From positions 2,356,001-2,420,000 of the forward strand of contig NZ_JACHMD010000001.1 of assembly GCF_014204835.1 (NCBI RefSeq): a stretch of 64,000 bases of DNA, read 5' to 3'. A program made the position numbers and the translations under genes. The notes under the pieces are model-generated. The model was not told the origin of the DNA and ran no database searches. It saw only the letters and a program-made list of their open reading frames with translations. The stretch comes from Microbacterium marinum (GTDB taxonomy: Bacteria > Actinomycetota > Actinomycetes > Actinomycetales > Microbacteriaceae). Shown here piece after piece: positions 47,396 through 55,950 of this stretch (positions within the stretch are counted from its first letter, which is position 1; each line of letters opens with the position of its first letter).

Positions 47396-47502
47396 CGTCG
47401 TCCTCCTCGCGTCCCGGTGTGGATGCCGCGGCATCCACGATCGACCACGCTACCGAGGCGTCCGTCGCCGCTCAGGCCCCTTGCGGCCCGGCGTCGTTCG
47501 TG

Positions 47503-48033
47503 TCAGACGGGCAGCGCGAGGAGGCGATGTCCGAGGTCCTCGCCGAACAGGATGCCGACCCACGCTCCTGCGAGCATCCAGGGCCCGAACGGGACGGCGG
47601 TCTTCGCCGAGGCCCGGCGCAGCGCGATCAGCATCACCCCGTAGATGCCGCCGAGGACGAACCCCGCAAACGCGCCCACGGCGAGCGCTCCCCAGCCGAC
47701 CCACCCCAGCGCGATGCCGAGGACGCCGGCGAGCTTCACGTCGCCGCCGCCCATCCCACCGGGGCCGAGCATGCGCAGCAAGAGATAGAACGCGAACAGG
47801 ACGGCACCGGCGACCACGGCGCGGAGCAGCGACGACCACGGTGCACCGCACAGGCAGGCGACCGTCAGCAGCACGATCAGGATGGGGTAGCCCGGCAGCA
47901 CCCACCGGTTCGGCAGCCGGTGCGTCCGCGCGTCGATCACCGCGAGCGCCACGGAGCCGGCAGCGAGAATCGCGTATGCCAGGCCGATCACCACGAGGGC
48001 GGCGATTGGCAGATCCGCGCGGAAAGGCCCCAC
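47503..48033 (-). CDS. Prepilin-type peptidase (A24 family, short form)
   Basis: 176-aa membrane aspartyl peptidase with about six helices. The two catalytic Asp are D34 in AVIDARTHRLPN and D99 in GGMGGGDVKL. It lacks the N-terminal methyltransferase domain with zinc Cys, so it is the short TadV/FppA-like or actinobacterial type processing Flp or type IV-like pilins. No pilin or tad genes are in the window. It starts 6 nt after the DUF1905 gene. Confidence 0.9.
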   Translation of the reverse strand: MGPFRADLPIAALVVIGLAYAILAAGSVALAVIDARTHRLPNRWVLPGYPILIVLLTVACLCGAPWSSLLRAVVAGAVLFAFYLLLRMLGPGGMGGGDVKLAGVLGIALGWVGWGALAVGAFAGFVLGGIYGVMLIALRRASAKTAVPFGPWMLAGAWVGILFGEDLGHRLLALPV

Positions 48034-48039
48034 CGGGGA

Positions 48040-48336
48040 CTACCCGTCGAAGACGTCGAGACGGCCGCGGACGAGGTCTCCCTCGGAGATGCCCTCCGCC
48101 TCACGGACCGCCTTCTTCATCGGGAGGACGTACACCCCGCGCTGCGCGTCGGGGAAGATGGAGGTCCGCCACGTCGAGTCACCCACGGAAACCTGGACGG
48201 GCACCGACCCGAAGCCTCGACCGGGTCGGGGCACCTCGCGGATGTCGGCGCTGATCTCGGGCGGCAACGGCGCGAAGTACCAGTCGTCCGCCCGCGACTG
48301 CCAGCGGAACAGCTCACCCTCGAACTCGACGATCAC
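48040..48336 (-). CDS. DUF1905 protein
   Basis: 98-aa small beta-barrel protein. DUF1905 features: FEGELFRWQSRADDWYFAPLP, GFGSVPVQVSVGDSTWRTSIFP and YVLPMKKAVREAEGISEGD. The start is GTG at 48336 with GAGGAG 10 nt ahead. The family is found alone or fused to a C-terminal bacteriocin-protection-like domain, which is absent here. Function is unknown. Co-transcribed with the prepilin peptidase gene. Confidence 0.88.
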   Translation of the reverse strand: MIVEFEGELFRWQSRADDWYFAPLPPEISADIREVPRPGRGFGSVPVQVSVGDSTWRTSIFPDAQRGVYVLPMKKAVREAEGISEGDLVRGRLDVFDG

Positions 48337-48414
48337 GCCTGCTCCTCTCCGACTCCACCGTAGCGATCGCGGTCGACGTCGGCGCGGCGTCTCCCCACCC
48401 TCAGCGGACCCGTG

Positions 48415-49404
48415 TCACCACTGGGGGTGGATGTCCGCACGAAGCCGTCGGTCGTAGGCATCGCGCACGGCCGCGTCGAAGTCCGAGAGGCCGGGGGTGC
48501 CCACGAGCTCGCCCGCCTCGGCGTTCGCGACCGCCTGGCGCACGTTGCGCGCTCCGGGGATGACGGAGGTGACACCGGGCAGTGAGGCGATCCAGGCGAG
48601 TGAGGCGGCCGGGAGCGTCGCCCCGGCGGGCACGGCGTTCGTCAGTTCGGATGCCGCGGCCAGGCCCGTCTCGAAATCGACGCCCGAGAAGGTTTCACCA
48701 CGATCGAACGCCTCGCCGTTGCGGTTGTAGCTGCGGTGGTCGTCTGCGGCGAACTCCGTGTCGCGGCTGTAGCGACCGCTCAACAGCCCCGAGGCGAGCG
48801 GGACGCGCGCGAAAACCGCGACTTCCGCTGCGGCGGCCGCCGGGAGCACCTCGTCGAGCGGCTTGAGCCGGAACGGGTTCACGATGATCTGGACGTTCGT
48901 CACGTTCGGGCGTGAGATGGCGGCGAGCGCCTGCGCCGTCGTCTCCACCGAGACCCCGTAGGCGGCGATCGCGCCGGTCGCGACCAGGTCGTCGAGCGCG
49001 TCGTAGGTGGCATCCGATTCGATGACTTCCGACGGCGGGCAGTGCAGCTGCACGAGGTCGAGCGTGTCGACACCGAGGTTGCGCCTGGATCGATCGGTCC
49101 AGGCGCGGAAGTCCCCCGCGGTGTAGTTCTCGGGCTCCTGCGGAACGCGGCGTCCCATCTTGGTGGCGACGGTGATGCCGTGACCGGGCCGGGCCGCGAG
49201 GAAGCGTCCGATGATCGACTCGCTGCGGCCGTCGCCGTAGACGTCGGCGGTGTCGAAGAGGGTGACGCCCGCCGCCGCCGACGCCTCGAGCACGGCGAGC
49301 GCGTCGTCTTCGGACACGTCTCCCCAGTCAGCCCCGAGCTGCCAGGTGCCGAGACCGATGACGGACACGGTGCGGCCGGTGCGGCCAAGGGAGCGCTGTT
49401 GCAT
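48415..49404 (-). CDS. Aldo/keto reductase
   Basis: 329-aa NADPH-dependent oxidoreductase of the (alpha/beta)8 type. The tetrad is Asp51 and Tyr56 in FDTADVYGDGRSE, Lys82 in VATKMG and His near 120 in LVQLHCPP. The cofactor end is LAWIASLPGVTSVIPGARNVRQAVAN, typical of the YghZ/Tas-like AKR groups. Substrate unknown. Probably leaderless: TAGCCT ends 6 nt before the ATG. Confidence 0.93.
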   Translation of the reverse strand: MQQRSLGRTGRTVSVIGLGTWQLGADWGDVSEDDALAVLEASAAAGVTLFDTADVYGDGRSESIIGRFLAARPGHGITVATKMGRRVPQEPENYTAGDFRAWTDRSRRNLGVDTLDLVQLHCPPSEVIESDATYDALDDLVATGAIAAYGVSVETTAQALAAISRPNVTNVQIIVNPFRLKPLDEVLPAAAAAEVAVFARVPLASGLLSGRYSRDTEFAADDHRSYNRNGEAFDRGETFSGVDFETGLAAASELTNAVPAGATLPAASLAWIASLPGVTSVIPGARNVRQAVANAEAGELVGTPGLSDFDAAVRDAYDRRLRADIHPQW

Positions 49405-49410
49405 GCGTCC

Positions 49411-49416
49411 AGGCTA
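49411..49416 (-). promoter_or_regulatory. -10 box of leaderless AKR promoter
   Basis: TAGCCT on the minus strand, then 6 nt, then the ATG at 49404. Confidence 0.45.
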
Positions 49417-49427
49417 GCGACGGCCGA

Positions 49428-51098
49428 TCACTCGAGGGAACGGCCCCGCAGCTCGAGCGCGATCTGGGTGGCGTCGAGCCCTGCCAGCTCGTCGGCGAGC
49501 ACATCGGCATCGTAGGTGCCGTTGTCTCTCGCATCGAGAAGCGCCTCCCGCTGTTCGGCGAGCACCGCGAGGCGATAGGCCTTCTCCTGCCGGACGATCT
49601 GGTCGCGGGGAAGATCCGCCGGCCGCTCCGGCTTCGGCACCGCCTGAGCGCTCTCCCTCATCAGCTCCAGCACCTGACGCCGGTCCTCCGCCTCACGTTC
49701 GCTCGCATCCGCGCGGTCGTCCTTGGCGGCGAGGGCGCCCACCAAGGGACCGACCGTCGATCCTTGGACGAGGAGGGACACTGCCGCCACGATGAAGGCG
49801 ACGAGGATCAGGACCGATCGCTGCGGTGTCTCCTCGGGCAGGGTCTGCGCGGCTGCGAGGGTGATGGCCCCGCGCATCCCGGCCCAGACGACCACCGTCC
49901 CCTCCCGCCATCCGAGGGGCGCCGCGAGGAAGTAGCGGATGTCCGCGAGTCCCTGGGTGACCCGGCGGGTGAATCTGCTGGCGTCGTTCTCCGACATCGG
50001 ACGACCGCGCCGCGCGAACGCGTCGCGGACGCCGGACTCGCCGTCGGGATCGGCGAGCTGCCGCTGGATCGTCTCCAACCGCGGCTGGAGCTCCCGCACG
50101 CGTCGGCCCCGAGAACGCAGCAGCACCAGGAGCGGAGCGACGTATCCCGCACGGACGAGCACCGTGAGGAGCCACCCGCCGAGCGCCACGGGGATCGCGG
50201 CGCGCACGCCGGCGTGGGCGGCCTCGACGTCGGCGATGATCGACGTGATCTGAAGGCCCATCAGGAGGAAGACCGCTCCCTCGAGGACCAGCTCCACGGT
50301 GCGCCAGTTCTGGGAGTCGGAGAGCCGATTGCGTGCGGACAGCACGCGCGGGGCTCGGATGCCGGTCACGATGCCCGCGACGACCGCCGCGACGAGCCCG
50401 GAAGCCTCGAGCAGCTCCGCGGGAATCGCGGCGAGGAAGGGCACCGTGAAGGAGATGACTGTGTTCACCGTGGGGTCGCTCGCACGCGCCCGCACGACGA
50501 GGTTCAGCCAGCCGACGACGGCACCGATCGCGACGGCGACGACGACCGAGTACGCGAACGTCCCCACGGCACCCCAGAACGAGAAGGATGCCGCTGCCGC
50601 GACGATCGCGGTGCGGAGGAGGACGAGGGCTGTGGCGTCGTTGAGCAGGCTCTCGCCTTCGAGGATCGCGACGACCCGCTTTGAGACGGGGGTGCGTTTG
50701 ATGATGGAGGTGGCGACCGCGTCGGTCGGGCTGACGATGGCGCCGAGAGCCACACCCCACGCGAACCCGAGGTCCGGGATGACCAGCATGAAGAAGAGAC
50801 CGAGAGCCACCGAGGTCGCCACGACGAGGAAGACCGACAGGCCGCCGATCGCCGCGAACTCTCGCCGGAAGTGCATGGCGGGCATGGAGACGGCGGCCGA
50901 GTAGAGCAGCGGCGGCAGGATCCCCATCAGGATCCATTCCGGGTCGAGTTCGAAGCCGGAGAAGAACGGCAGCAGGCTCCCCAGCACACCCAGGCCCACG
51001 AGGAGGACGGGCGCAGCGACACCCACGCGCGGGCCGACGACCGCCGCCGCTGCGACGAGGACCAGCCCCAGGACGAGGACGACGAGGGTTTCGATCAC
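49428..51098 (-). CDS. CPA1-family Na+/H+ antiporter
   Basis: 556-aa transporter with about 12-13 membrane helices in the first 410 residues. The CPA1 core is seen as GAIVSPTDAVATSIIKRTPVS and EGESLLNDATALVLL, the latter carrying the ND motif with the ion-binding Asp. GMRGAITLAAAQTLP is the third core motif. A charged cytoplasmic tail (~430-556), rich in Arg/Glu/Ala, has coiled-coil character and may regulate activity. Start is GTG. It lies next to the AKR gene with a 23-nt gap but each has its own promoter-like region. Confidence 0.94.
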   Translation of the reverse strand: MIETLVVLVLGLVLVAAAAVVGPRVGVAAPVLLVGLGVLGSLLPFFSGFELDPEWILMGILPPLLYSAAVSMPAMHFRREFAAIGGLSVFLVVATSVALGLFFMLVIPDLGFAWGVALGAIVSPTDAVATSIIKRTPVSKRVVAILEGESLLNDATALVLLRTAIVAAAASFSFWGAVGTFAYSVVVAVAIGAVVGWLNLVVRARASDPTVNTVISFTVPFLAAIPAELLEASGLVAAVVAGIVTGIRAPRVLSARNRLSDSQNWRTVELVLEGAVFLLMGLQITSIIADVEAAHAGVRAAIPVALGGWLLTVLVRAGYVAPLLVLLRSRGRRVRELQPRLETIQRQLADPDGESGVRDAFARRGRPMSENDASRFTRRVTQGLADIRYFLAAPLGWREGTVVVWAGMRGAITLAAAQTLPEETPQRSVLILVAFIVAAVSLLVQGSTVGPLVGALAAKDDRADASEREAEDRRQVLELMRESAQAVPKPERPADLPRDQIVRQEKAYRLAVLAEQREALLDARDNGTYDADVLADELAGLDATQIALELRGRSLE

Positions 51099-51134
51099 GG
51101 GGACAGACTGCCACGGCGGAGCCGCGCGATGAGA

Positions 51135-51539
51135 TCAGGCCTGGCGCGCGGTGGCGAAAACGCGCAGAGCCGAGCGGGTCGGCAAGTCGAGCCGCAATCG
51201 AATGCTCCCGCGAGCGGCGCCTGCGCCGTTCACGACAGCGGCGCCTCCAAGCTGATCGAGGAGAGGTGCGATCTCGCGTGAGGCTCGATCAGGCAGGTAT
51301 CCGACGCCGCGCCCGTTGGAGAAGACGGCGATCGAATGGTCGTCCCTCTTCGAACCGACGTCTCGCCGGAGGACGTAGAGCCGGTCGCCCTGCGCGCGAC
51401 GTTCGCGATCGTCCACCAAGTAGTGAGTCCGCTCAAGCTCGACGCGCGCCGAGACGAGGTGGCGCAGGTCGGGCAGGGCGTCGTGCGCGCTGGATCGGCC
51501 GAAGACGGAGTGGAGGATCTCCTCGAGCCAGGTGGGCAC
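51135..51539 (-). CDS. Hypothetical protein, HIRAN-like C-terminal part
   Basis: 134-aa protein. The GTG at 51539 starts MPTWLEEILHSVFGRSSAHD. The C-terminal half reads HSIAVFSNGRGVGYLPDRAS then EIAPLLDQLGGAAVVNGAGA, resembling HIRAN-type small beta domains that bind DNA ends, but I cannot confirm this without a profile search. A longer frame to 51647 is open. The overlapping plus-strand frame is weaker. Confidence 0.5.
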   Translation of the reverse strand: MPTWLEEILHSVFGRSSAHDALPDLRHLVSARVELERTHYLVDDRERRAQGDRLYVLRRDVGSKRDDHSIAVFSNGRGVGYLPDRASREIAPLLDQLGGAAVVNGAGAARGSIRLRLDLPTRSALRVFATARQA

Positions 51540-51667
51540 GTGACCACTTTCCCTGCAACGCCCCGATTGAGGCGAGCCTCCAGCATCGCAGGTGCCGCCT
51601 GGCAATCTGCCCGGCGACGTTCGCACTTCTTCGGAATGACGAAGCACGCAGACGGGTTGGGCGAGAC

Positions 51668-52690
51668 ATGAGAGCCATCGTGTACTCCGCCCCCGGCGGA
51701 TCAGAGGTCCTGTCCCTCGTCGATCGGGAGATCGCCACGCCTGGCACCGGAGAGGTGCGGGTGCGGGTCGCCGTCTCGGGGGTGAACCCCACGGACTGGA
51801 AGGCGCGCGCCGGCGGGACCCAGCGCGGAGACTCCGCCGAGGTCGTGCCGAATCAGGACGGTGCCGGCATCGTCGACGCCGTGGGCGACGGGGTCACCGA
51901 GCTCACCGTGGGCGACCGCGTCTGGATCCACCTCGCGCAGCATCAGCGCCCGACGGGCACCGCGCAGGAGTACACGGTCGTCCCCGCGTCGCGCGCGATC
52001 CGACTGCCCGAAGGCGTGAGCTTCGAGCTCGCGGCCAGCCTCGGCGTCCCGGCGGTCACGGCGCACCGCGCGCTGACCGTCCACGAGGACGGACCGACGC
52101 GCCTGTCGCCGGGAGCGCTCGAGGGCCGCACGATCCTCGTCGCCGGAGGCGCCGGCGCCGTGGGCCACGCGGCCATCCAGCTCGCCCGCTGGGCCGGTGC
52201 GACAGTGATCGCCACGGTCAGCTCCGAAGAGAAGGCAGGTCTCGCGCGCGCCGCCGGCGCTCATCACACCGTGGACTACACCGCCGGTGATCTCGTCGCG
52301 CAGGTGAAAGCCCTGGCGCCGTCGGGAATCGACCAGTTCGTCGAAGTGTCGCTCGCAACCAATGCCGCCGCCGACGCCGAACTCGCGGCCAACCACGCCG
52401 TCATCGCGTTCTACGCCGACAACAACGGCGAAACCTTCTCGATGCCGATCCGGCCCACGTTCGCGAAGAACCTGCGCGTGCAGGGCGTGCTGCTCTACAC
52501 CGTGGGCGAACCGGCGCTCGACGCCGCGATCGAGGACATCACACACGCGCTCGAGGACGGCGCGCTCCCCGTCGGCGACGCGGACGGCCTCCCCCTCATC
52601 TGGTTCGACCTCGATCAGACCGCTGCGGCGCACGATGCGGTCGAGAACGCCGCCGTCGGGAAGGTGCTCATCCGGGTCGCCGATCTCTGA
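51668..52690 (+). CDS. NADPH:quinone reductase-type zinc-less MDR oxidoreductase
   Basis: 340-aa medium-chain reductase. The N-terminal GroES-like domain contains VAVSGVNPTDWKARAG and VPNQDGAGIVDAVGDGV. The NADPH loop is ILVAGGAGAVGHAAIQLARWAGA. The zinc-binding Cys/His set is missing, typical of quinone oxidoreductases and zeta-crystallins. The ATG at 51668 begins the canonical MRAIVYSAPGG; the open frame upstream is intergenic. A hairpin follows the gene. Confidence 0.92.
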   Translation: MRAIVYSAPGGSEVLSLVDREIATPGTGEVRVRVAVSGVNPTDWKARAGGTQRGDSAEVVPNQDGAGIVDAVGDGVTELTVGDRVWIHLAQHQRPTGTAQEYTVVPASRAIRLPEGVSFELAASLGVPAVTAHRALTVHEDGPTRLSPGALEGRTILVAGGAGAVGHAAIQLARWAGATVIATVSSEEKAGLARAAGAHHTVDYTAGDLVAQVKALAPSGIDQFVEVSLATNAAADAELAANHAVIAFYADNNGETFSMPIRPTFAKNLRVQGVLLYTVGEPALDAAIEDITHALEDGALPVGDADGLPLIWFDLDQTAAAHDAVENAAVGKVLIRVADL

Positions 52691-52711
52691 TCGACCGGCG
52701 GGAAGACGCGA

Positions 52712-52756
52712 GACGAGGATGCCGCGTGGTCACGACGCGGGCGCGGCATCCTCGTC
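52712..52756. terminator. 15-bp hairpin between quinone reductase and MFS genes
   Basis: GACGAGGATGCCGCG (52712-52726) pairs perfectly with CGCGGCATCCTCGTC (52742-52756) around 15 nt. The right arm lies inside the last codons of the MFS gene and the MFS stop is in the loop. It probably terminates the rightward reductase transcript. No T run. Confidence 0.55.
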
Positions 52757-53989
52757 ATCGATCGAGGGCGCGGCGACGATATGGGAGATCGGCCGCCACA
52801 CCAGCGCCAGCGTGAGGGCCGCCCCGACGAAGGCGAACCACCACGGAGCGGTCAGCCCCCACACCTGGGCGATCACCCCGCCCAGCGCCTGCCCGATCAC
52901 GAGGCCGCCGAAGACCCCGACCATGTTCACCGACGCGATGCGTCCCTGCAGCTCGTGCGGGACGAGGCGCTGGCGGACGGTCGTGGAGATGGTGCCCCAG
53001 ATGAACGCGTAGGCACCGAAGCCGACCATGATCACCAAGGCGACGGCGCCTGAGGTCGTGAGCGCGAAGGCGAGGTGCATCAGCACCTCTGCGGTCAGGC
53101 AGACGCGCATGAGCGCGGTGAAGGTGAACCGGCGCTCGAGCCAGCCGAAGCTGACGGTGGACAGCAGGCCCCCGATGGCCGACGCGGTCGTGAGCGCACC
53201 GTATCCGACCGGCCCCATCTGAAGATGCTCGGTCGCGTACAGCACGAGCACGCCCCAGGGGGCTGCCCACGTGATGTTGAACGTGAGGATGATGATGACG
53301 AGGGTGCGCACCGGACGGTTCCGCCACAGCCACCGGATCCCCTCGACGATGTCGGTGTGGACGGCGGTGCGCCCGCCGTCGCTCTCACGGGCGGGGACTC
53401 GAGTGCGGGCGATACGCGAGATGAGCACGACGGCGAGCGCAACGCAGCTCGCCTGCACGGCGAACGGCCAGAACGAGCCGAGCGCGAAGAGGAAGGCGCC
53501 CAGCGGCGGTCCACCGAACTGGTTCGCGACCAGGAACCCGGCCTGGAGCCGTGCGTTGCCGATGCCCAGATCCTTCTTCTTGACCATCATCGGCAGGAGC
53601 GTGCTGCTCGTGGTGTCGACGAACACCTCGGCGCACCCGTAGACGAAGGCCACCGCGAGCACGATCCAGATGCTCGCCGTGCCCGTGATCAGGAACGCGC
53701 ACAGCGCCACGAGGACGAGAGCCCGGATGCCGTTGGCGCACATGATCAGCACGCGCCGGTCGACCCGGTCGGCGATCGCTCCCGCATGGAGGCCGAAGAG
53801 CAGCCACGGCAGGAACTGCATGACGGCGCCGGATGCCACGAGCACCGGCGAATCCGTCATCGAGGCGATCAGCAGGGGGGATGCCGCGAGCGCGATCCCA
53901 TCGCCGATGTTGCTCGTCCACGACGACGCCAGGAGCCAGCGGAAGTCACGTCCCAGGCGCCGGGGCGCGACCCACTCTCCGATTCCCAC
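52730..53989 (-). CDS. MFS transporter, enterobactin exporter (EntS)-like type
   Basis: 419-aa transporter with 12 predicted helices. The start FRWLLASSWTSNIGDGIALAA, and the motif GLHAGAIADRVDRRVLIM (MFS loop 2-3 motif with the Asp-Arg-x-Gly variant), place it in the MFS_3/EntS-like group of small-molecule exporters. LVPHELQGRIASVNM is another hallmark. There is no regulator or biosynthetic gene nearby to suggest its substrate. Start GTG at 53989; TAAGCT ends 6 nt before it. Confidence 0.92.
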   Translation of the reverse strand: MGIGEWVAPRRLGRDFRWLLASSWTSNIGDGIALAASPLLIASMTDSPVLVASGAVMQFLPWLLFGLHAGAIADRVDRRVLIMCANGIRALVLVALCAFLITGTASIWIVLAVAFVYGCAEVFVDTTSSTLLPMMVKKKDLGIGNARLQAGFLVANQFGGPPLGAFLFALGSFWPFAVQASCVALAVVLISRIARTRVPARESDGGRTAVHTDIVEGIRWLWRNRPVRTLVIIILTFNITWAAPWGVLVLYATEHLQMGPVGYGALTTASAIGGLLSTVSFGWLERRFTFTALMRVCLTAEVLMHLAFALTTSGAVALVIMVGFGAYAFIWGTISTTVRQRLVPHELQGRIASVNMVGVFGGLVIGQALGGVIAQVWGLTAPWWFAFVGAALTLALVWRPISHIVAAPSIDDEDAAPAS

Positions 53990-53995
53990 CGGAAG

Positions 53996-54001
53996 AGCTT
54001 A
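53996..54001 (-). promoter_or_regulatory. -10 box of leaderless MFS promoter
   Basis: TAAGCT on the minus strand, then 6 nt, then the GTG at 53989. Confidence 0.45.
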
Positions 54002-54030
54002 CGGTGGGCGACGGACGTCGACGGAGGCAG

Positions 54031-54036
54031 TAGCCT
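54031..54036 (+). promoter_or_regulatory. -10 box of leaderless promoter of the hypothetical gene at 54043
   Basis: TAGCCT followed by 6 nt and the GTG at 54043. With the minus-strand box at 53996-54001 it makes two divergent leaderless promoters within 53 bp. Confidence 0.5.
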
Positions 54037-54042
54037 GCGCCT

Positions 54043-54588
54043 GTGACACTCGAGCAGCTCGTCGATAGCAGCGAGGCGCTCCACGCACTGAAACGGGGGT
54101 GGTTGCGCCCGGACCCTCAATACCGCGAGGCACCCGCCGCCCCACCCGTCTCGGGCGATGTCGTCCTGGAGCGAGGGCTGGTGCGGATCGTGCCGATCGC
54201 CCGAGCGGTCGGGATCGACGCACGGCGAGACCTCGGCCGCATACGCGAGGAGACCGAGCGGGAGGGTGTCTGGCTTCTGGGTGGCGGCGACATCCACGCC
54301 GAGACCCTCCTGTCCGCGCGCGAAGGCTACGGCGCGCGGATCGCCGCAGCGGGCGGCGAGTGGGAGCGTCGCGCATGCGCCTGGCGGGTCGGCTCACTCG
54401 CCGTCATCCTCGTCCACGTGACCGCTGGGGACACCGCGACTCTCGCGCTGCACCTCGTACCCGACGAGTGGATCTGGCCGCGAGCGGCCGGTCTCTCGAT
54501 GGCGAAACGCGAGATCTCGCACGCGCGAACGGTCAGACGTCAGGTCAACGCCGCGGACCCGACGTGGGAGTGGCCGACCGGGACGTGA
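54043..54588 (+). CDS. Hypothetical protein
   Basis: 181-aa soluble protein that I do not recognise. Features: MTLEQLVDSSEALHALKRGW at the N-terminus, GDVVLERGLVRIVPIARAVG, an acidic/basic helix DARRDLGRIREETEREG, and a strand-rich C-terminal half (RVGSLAVILVHVTAGDTATL, ALHLVPDEWIWPRAAG). There is no signal peptide, membrane helix or Cys motif. Codon use is like that of its neighbours, and the leaderless promoter pattern supports a real gene. It is the last ordinary gene before the accessory segment. Confidence 0.7.
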   Translation: MTLEQLVDSSEALHALKRGWLRPDPQYREAPAAPPVSGDVVLERGLVRIVPIARAVGIDARRDLGRIREETEREGVWLLGGGDIHAETLLSAREGYGARIAAAGGEWERRACAWRVGSLAVILVHVTAGDTATLALHLVPDEWIWPRAAGLSMAKREISHARTVRRQVNAADPTWEWPTGT

Positions 54589-54634
54589 CTACACGAATCG
54601 AGGCTGCGGCGATGGCGGGTCACCACGGCTTCGC

Positions 54635-54946
54635 CTACTCGGCGTCGCCCAGCTCCTCCACGAGCCGATCCATCTCGTCGAGGCAGGCTTGTTGCTGATC
54701 GGCTGGGCACATGATGATGGCTGCCGGCAACGTGTCATGGTAGATCATGAACCCGACCCGATAGGTGACCTCAACTCCGCGTCGAACAGACATCTCGTCG
54801 ATCACGCCGCGATATCCGATGAGGATCTGGTAGTCCCCGACCCCGCGCCAGCGGCATCGATCTCGCCGCTGCGCACGCTGCGCGAGGATCTGCGCCAGCA
54901 CGCGATCCCAGGTGCGTCGCTGGCGTACCGGCGACGCCGCTTCCAC
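54635..54946 (-). CDS. Short ORF, possibly a chimera of IS debris and another gene's 3' end
   Basis: Open frame of 103 codons. Its first third (RRTWDRVLAQILAQ) is one reading frame of the broken IS5-type transposase. Its last two thirds (DYQILIGYRGVIDEMSVRRG, then VEVTYRVGFMIYHDTLPAAI, then LDEMDRLVEELGDAE) look like coding sequence unrelated to transposases. It could be an expressed fusion or simply the end of a lost gene. No Shine-Dalgarno stands out. Confidence 0.3.
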   Translation of the reverse strand: MEAASPVRQRRTWDRVLAQILAQRAQRRDRCRWRGVGDYQILIGYRGVIDEMSVRRGVEVTYRVGFMIYHDTLPAAIIMCPADQQQACLDEMDRLVEELGDAE

Positions 54947-55083
54947 ACCGTCTGCGCGGGGCCGAACTGCTCCCGCGGCAGCTCACGCCACGGGATCCCG
55001 GTCCGGAACCGAAACGCGATTCCCTCGTTCACCAGCCAGTTGTCACTGAACGGGTGACCACGCCGCCCCGATCTCGATGGCGG
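54850..55083 (-). pseudogene. IS5-family transposase, N-terminal remnant
   Basis: Reading leftward from 55083, PPSRSGRRGHPFSDN, then WLVNEGIAFRFRTGIPWREL, then FGPAQTVWKRRRRYASD, is the DUF4096-like N-terminal domain of IS5-group transposases. After GAC at about 54920 a single-base deletion moves the reading to TWDRVLAQILAQ, and a further shift returns to SGEID at 54857-54868. The start and the DDE catalytic domain are missing and no terminal repeats are seen. It is a dead relic adjoining the SDR gene. Confidence 0.75.
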
Positions 55084-55172
55084 CTACGGCTCGATCGACT
55101 CCCACTGCTTGGATGAGGTCCTGACCTCCCGGGCGTTGCCGGACACGGACACTCCTTTCGTGTGAGGGCGAA

Positions 55173-55889
55173 TCACCAGGGAATGGGGCCGCTGTCGTCG
55201 AAGAATCCGCCACGGGGACCGTCGTCCGGGAGAGTCGCGAGGTGGACGGCGATTGCGGCACCCTGCGTGGGCGTGCGGGCGGAGTTGTGACCGGTGAAGT
55301 CGGTGGAGACGTATCCGGGGCAGCACACGTTAATGATGATGTTCGAGTCGGCGAAGCGGCGCGCGTACTGAACGGTGATGGCGTTGAGCATCGCCTTCGA
55401 CGGAGCGTACGCTGCCATGATCGGTCCAGTGTGAAGCTCCAGCGAGCCCATGTTGCTGGAGACATTCACGATGCGCGGAGACGGTGCCGCAGATAGGAGC
55501 GGAAGCAGGGCATTTGTGACTCGCACCGCGCCGAAAACGTTGGTGTCTAGGACGGTGTGGACCACGCTCAGGTCAAGCGTTGTGGGATCTTGTGCACCAC
55601 CAGCGCTGTTGCCTCCGATACCTGCGTTGTTGACGAGGACGTCGAGTCTTCCCGTTGTGCCCGCGATCAGAGAGGCTGCGTTTGCGACACTGGCGTCTGA
55701 GGTGACATCGAGGGGGACGCCGAACGCGTCAATGCCCTTGCCCCGTAAATTTTCTACTGCGACGGCGCGCCGACCATCGTCACGCGCGCCGATGGCGACC
55801 GTGAAGCCGTGGTTTCCGAGTTGCTCTGCGATCGCGAAGCCGATCCCCTTATTCGCGCCCGTGACAAGCGCCGTCTTGTTCGTATTCAT
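55173..55889 (-). CDS. SDR-family short-chain dehydrogenase/reductase
   Basis: 238-aa Rossmann oxidoreductase. The NADPH loop TGANKGIG (10-17) is followed by LVNNAGIGGNS; the catalytic Ser is in IVNVSSNMGS, and Tyr-x3-Lys is in AAYAPSKAML. The carbonyl-reductase-like subgroup is suggested by the TGANKGIG loop. GC is lower than in the neighbouring core genes. Upstream (55937-55950) is an inverted repeat sharing its half-site with the hairpin before lysR, so the LysR protein may control it. It lies downstream of the decayed MFS gene in the same direction. Confidence 0.92.
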   Translation of the reverse strand: MNTNKTALVTGANKGIGFAIAEQLGNHGFTVAIGARDDGRRAVAVENLRGKGIDAFGVPLDVTSDASVANAASLIAGTTGRLDVLVNNAGIGGNSAGGAQDPTTLDLSVVHTVLDTNVFGAVRVTNALLPLLSAAPSPRIVNVSSNMGSLELHTGPIMAAYAPSKAMLNAITVQYARRFADSNIIINVCCPGYVSTDFTGHNSARTPTQGAAIAVHLATLPDDGPRGGFFDDSGPIPW

Positions 55890-55936
55890 CCACTCAATCG
55901 TGCGCCGCGATGCTAGGGCCGTCCAAGATCGGCCGA

Positions 55937-55950
55937 GTATCAGGTGATAC
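55937..55950. promoter_or_regulatory. Inverted repeat upstream of the SDR gene, candidate LysR site
   Basis: GTATCAGGTGATAC: arms GTATCA and TGATAC around GG. It is flanked by CGGCCG on both sides and lies 48 bp before the SDR start. The octamer GTATCAGG also forms part of each arm of the 18-bp inverted repeat before lysR. Confidence 0.5.

Noticed and set aside
52712-52756. 15-bp inverted repeat as a REP-like mobile repeat
   Set aside because: No second copy noticed in the window; its position between convergent gene ends fits a terminator better.
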